NCBI RefSeq assembly: GCF_022559625.1 | Contig: NZ_CP042288.1 | Coordinates: forward strand, 1,994,155 to 2,058,154 | DNA from: Aquisalinus flavus | Lineage (GTDB): Bacteria > Pseudomonadota > Alphaproteobacteria > Caulobacterales > Parvularculaceae | Direction: 5' to 3' | Length of the DNA stretch: 64,000 nt | Shown: piece after piece, positions 62,880 to 64,000 of the stretch | How positions within the stretch are numbered: position 1 is the stretch's first letter | How the letters are laid out: each line of letters opens with the position of its first letter | Translations under genes and position numbers: made by a program | The notes under the pieces: model-generated | Seen by the model: only the letters and a program-made list of their open reading frames with translations | What the model was told of the DNA's origin: nothing | Databases searched by the model: none

Positions 62880-63947
62880 ATGACGAAATCGAGCGCAGAC
62901 AACAAGTCCACAGAAACAGATGACGACATTGGCGGCGACCCGGTAACCGTGACGGTCAGCGATGTCGAGGCGAAAATGCGTCTCGACAAATGGCTCGTCC
63001 TGCATTTGCCGGAGCTGTCGCGCGCCCGTATCAAGTCCCTGATCGAAAAGGACGGGGCGCTGCAAAAGGACGGCGAGACCTTCACCAACGCGTCGTGGAA
63101 GATCCGCGAGGGCGAGACCTACACCCTCATACCGCCACCGGTGGAAGACGCGACGCCGCAGCCGCAGGATATCCCCCTGACCGTGCTGTATGAGGACGAA
63201 CACCTGATCGTCATCGACAAGGCCGCCGGCATGGTCGTCCATCCGGCCGCGGGCAACTGGTCCGGCACGCTGGTCAACGCCCTGCTCTATCATTGCGGTG
63301 ATACGTTATCCGGTATCGGCGGCGTCGCCCGGCCCGGCATCGTCCACCGGCTCGACAAGGATACCTCCGGCGTCATGGTCGTGGCCAAGCATGACAAGGC
63401 CCATCACGGCCTGCGCGACCAATTCTCCGTCCACGACATAGAACGCGTCTATCACGCCATCGTCCATGGCGCGCCGCGGCCCGGCATCGGCACCATCGAA
63501 GCGGCGCTGGCCCGCGCCGGGGCCGATCGCAAGAAGATGAGCATTGTCGATGCCGAGGCGCATTCCAGCGCGCGCCACGCGATCACGCACTACAAGATGC
63601 TGGAAAAATTCGGGACCGGGCTCGCCAGGCTCGAGGGCGATTCCATCGCCTCGCTGGTCGAATGCCGGCTGGAGACGGGGCGGACCCACCAGATCCGCGC
63701 CCACATGGCCCATCTCGGCCATCCCCTGCTCGGCGACCCGGTCTATGGCCGCACCGGTGTGGCCGGCCTCAAGCCGGGCACGCCGGCCAGCGACAGTGCG
63801 ATCGCGACGCTCGCGGCGTTTCACCGGCAGGCCCTGCATGCGCGCCAGCTCGGCTTCATCCACCCGATCACCGGCGAGGAGATGTCGTTCGAGACCGACC
63901 CGCCGGAGGATTTTGCCAGGCTGCTGGCGAGCTTCAGGCGGCTGTAG
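62880..63947 (+). CDS. rluD: RluA-family 23S rRNA pseudouridine synthase
   Basis: This enzyme isomerises uridine to pseudouridine in rRNA. The 355-residue protein has an N-terminal S4 domain ('MRLDKWLVLHLPELSRARIK'), then the RluA catalytic motif 'PGIVHRLDKDTSGVMVVAKH' (catalytic Asp). 'VECRLETGRTHQIRAHMAHL' and 'GDPVYGR' follow. The S4 domain and length match RluC/RluD; RluD (helix 69) is the likelier choice, but target positions cannot be read from the sequence. The frame is open from 62769; the ATG at 62880 is chosen. Confidence 0.92.
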   Translation: MTKSSADNKSTETDDDIGGDPVTVTVSDVEAKMRLDKWLVLHLPELSRARIKSLIEKDGALQKDGETFTNASWKIREGETYTLIPPPVEDATPQPQDIPLTVLYEDEHLIVIDKAAGMVVHPAAGNWSGTLVNALLYHCGDTLSGIGGVARPGIVHRLDKDTSGVMVVAKHDKAHHGLRDQFSVHDIERVYHAIVHGAPRPGIGTIEAALARAGADRKKMSIVDAEAHSSARHAITHYKMLEKFGTGLARLEGDSIASLVECRLETGRTHQIRAHMAHLGHPLLGDPVYGRTGVAGLKPGTPASDSAIATLAAFHRQALHARQLGFIHPITGEEMSFETDPPEDFARLLASFRRL

Positions 63948-63953
63948 CGCGCA

Positions 63954-64000
63954 TCAGCCCGCGAACGCCGCGCAGGTCACGCCGGACAGCACTTCCCTCT
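63954..64000 (-). CDS. possible C-terminal end of a gene continuing past the window
   Basis: A minus-strand frame ending at 63954-63956 (TGA) gives a hydrophobic tail '...REVLSGVTCAAFAG'. It converges on the pseudouridine synthase gene with a gap of six bases. The segment is too short to identify and may be a chance frame. Confidence 0.3.
   Translation of the reverse strand, partial: REVLSGVTCAAFAG

Noticed and set aside
1..64000. Looked for tRNA, rRNA, tmRNA and RNase P RNA.
   Set aside because: No sequence resembling their conserved cores was recognised on either strand, though weak cases cannot be excluded without a covariance search.

Overview
The window is about 64 kb of high-GC chromosomal DNA from an alphaproteobacterium. 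I infer a free-living, probably marine or other aquatic member of the Parvularculales/Hyphomonadales/Sphingomonadales range, because of the gene content: a split methionine synthase, a CysN-CysC fusion, TerB, DUF900 and DUF3429 proteins, many lipoproteins and a Kdo pathway. No rRNA, tRNA or CRISPR array was recognised. The species cannot be named from the sequence alone.

Region 1 (1-18 kb) is the flank of a surface-polysaccharide locus. It holds the end of a GT4 glycosyltransferase, the dTDP-L-rhamnose operon (rfbBDAC, minus strand), a sulfotransferase, two very large two-domain glycosyltransferases with a small glycosyltransferase between them, and two paralogous lipoproteins. It ends with an ATP-grasp-like protein translationally coupled to a metallo-beta-lactamase-fold hydrolase. 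Region 2 (18-26 kb) has a TerB-like membrane protein and the cysD/cysNC sulfate-activation operon, which makes APS and PAPS and so could feed the sulfotransferase. It also has a cation/proton antiporter fused to a Bax/FlgJ-like domain and a membrane O-acyltransferase with a SGNH domain.

Region 3 (26-38 kb) is dominated by two trimeric autotransporter adhesins of 2690 and 937 residues, followed by a small lipoprotein. Nine 12-residue EF-hand-like calcium loops interrupt their head repeats, and each gene has a perfect hairpin right against its Shine-Dalgarno sequence. Region 4 (38-51 kb) is mostly housekeeping: the MetH homocysteine-methyltransferase module with a palindromic operator, an MFS transporter, SodB, two lipoprotein alpha/beta hydrolases, a PRC-barrel lipoprotein, divergent kdsA/kdsD, a double-FKBP lipoprotein, and a ribonucleotide reductase large subunit behind an NrdR box.

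Region 5 (50.7-56.5 kb) looks like accessory DNA. It contains an IS110-type transposase remnant, a SGNH lipoprotein, an orphan lipoprotein, about 1 kb of non-coding DNA packed with long palindromes, a TAT-exported kelch protein, a tiny lipoprotein and a flavodoxin-like protein. Region 6 (56.5-64 kb) returns to core genes: DUF2306 and DUF3429 membrane proteins, pdxH, aroC, mscS, a winged-helix regulator with its membrane-protein partner and a palindromic operator, and an RluA-family pseudouridine synthase.

The most unusual points are the EF-hand loops in the adhesin heads, the antiporter-Bax fusion that lacks the catalytic glutamate, the exact 102-residue duplication in the coiled coil of the giant glycosyltransferase, and the palindrome-rich non-coding block at 53.4-54.05 kb.
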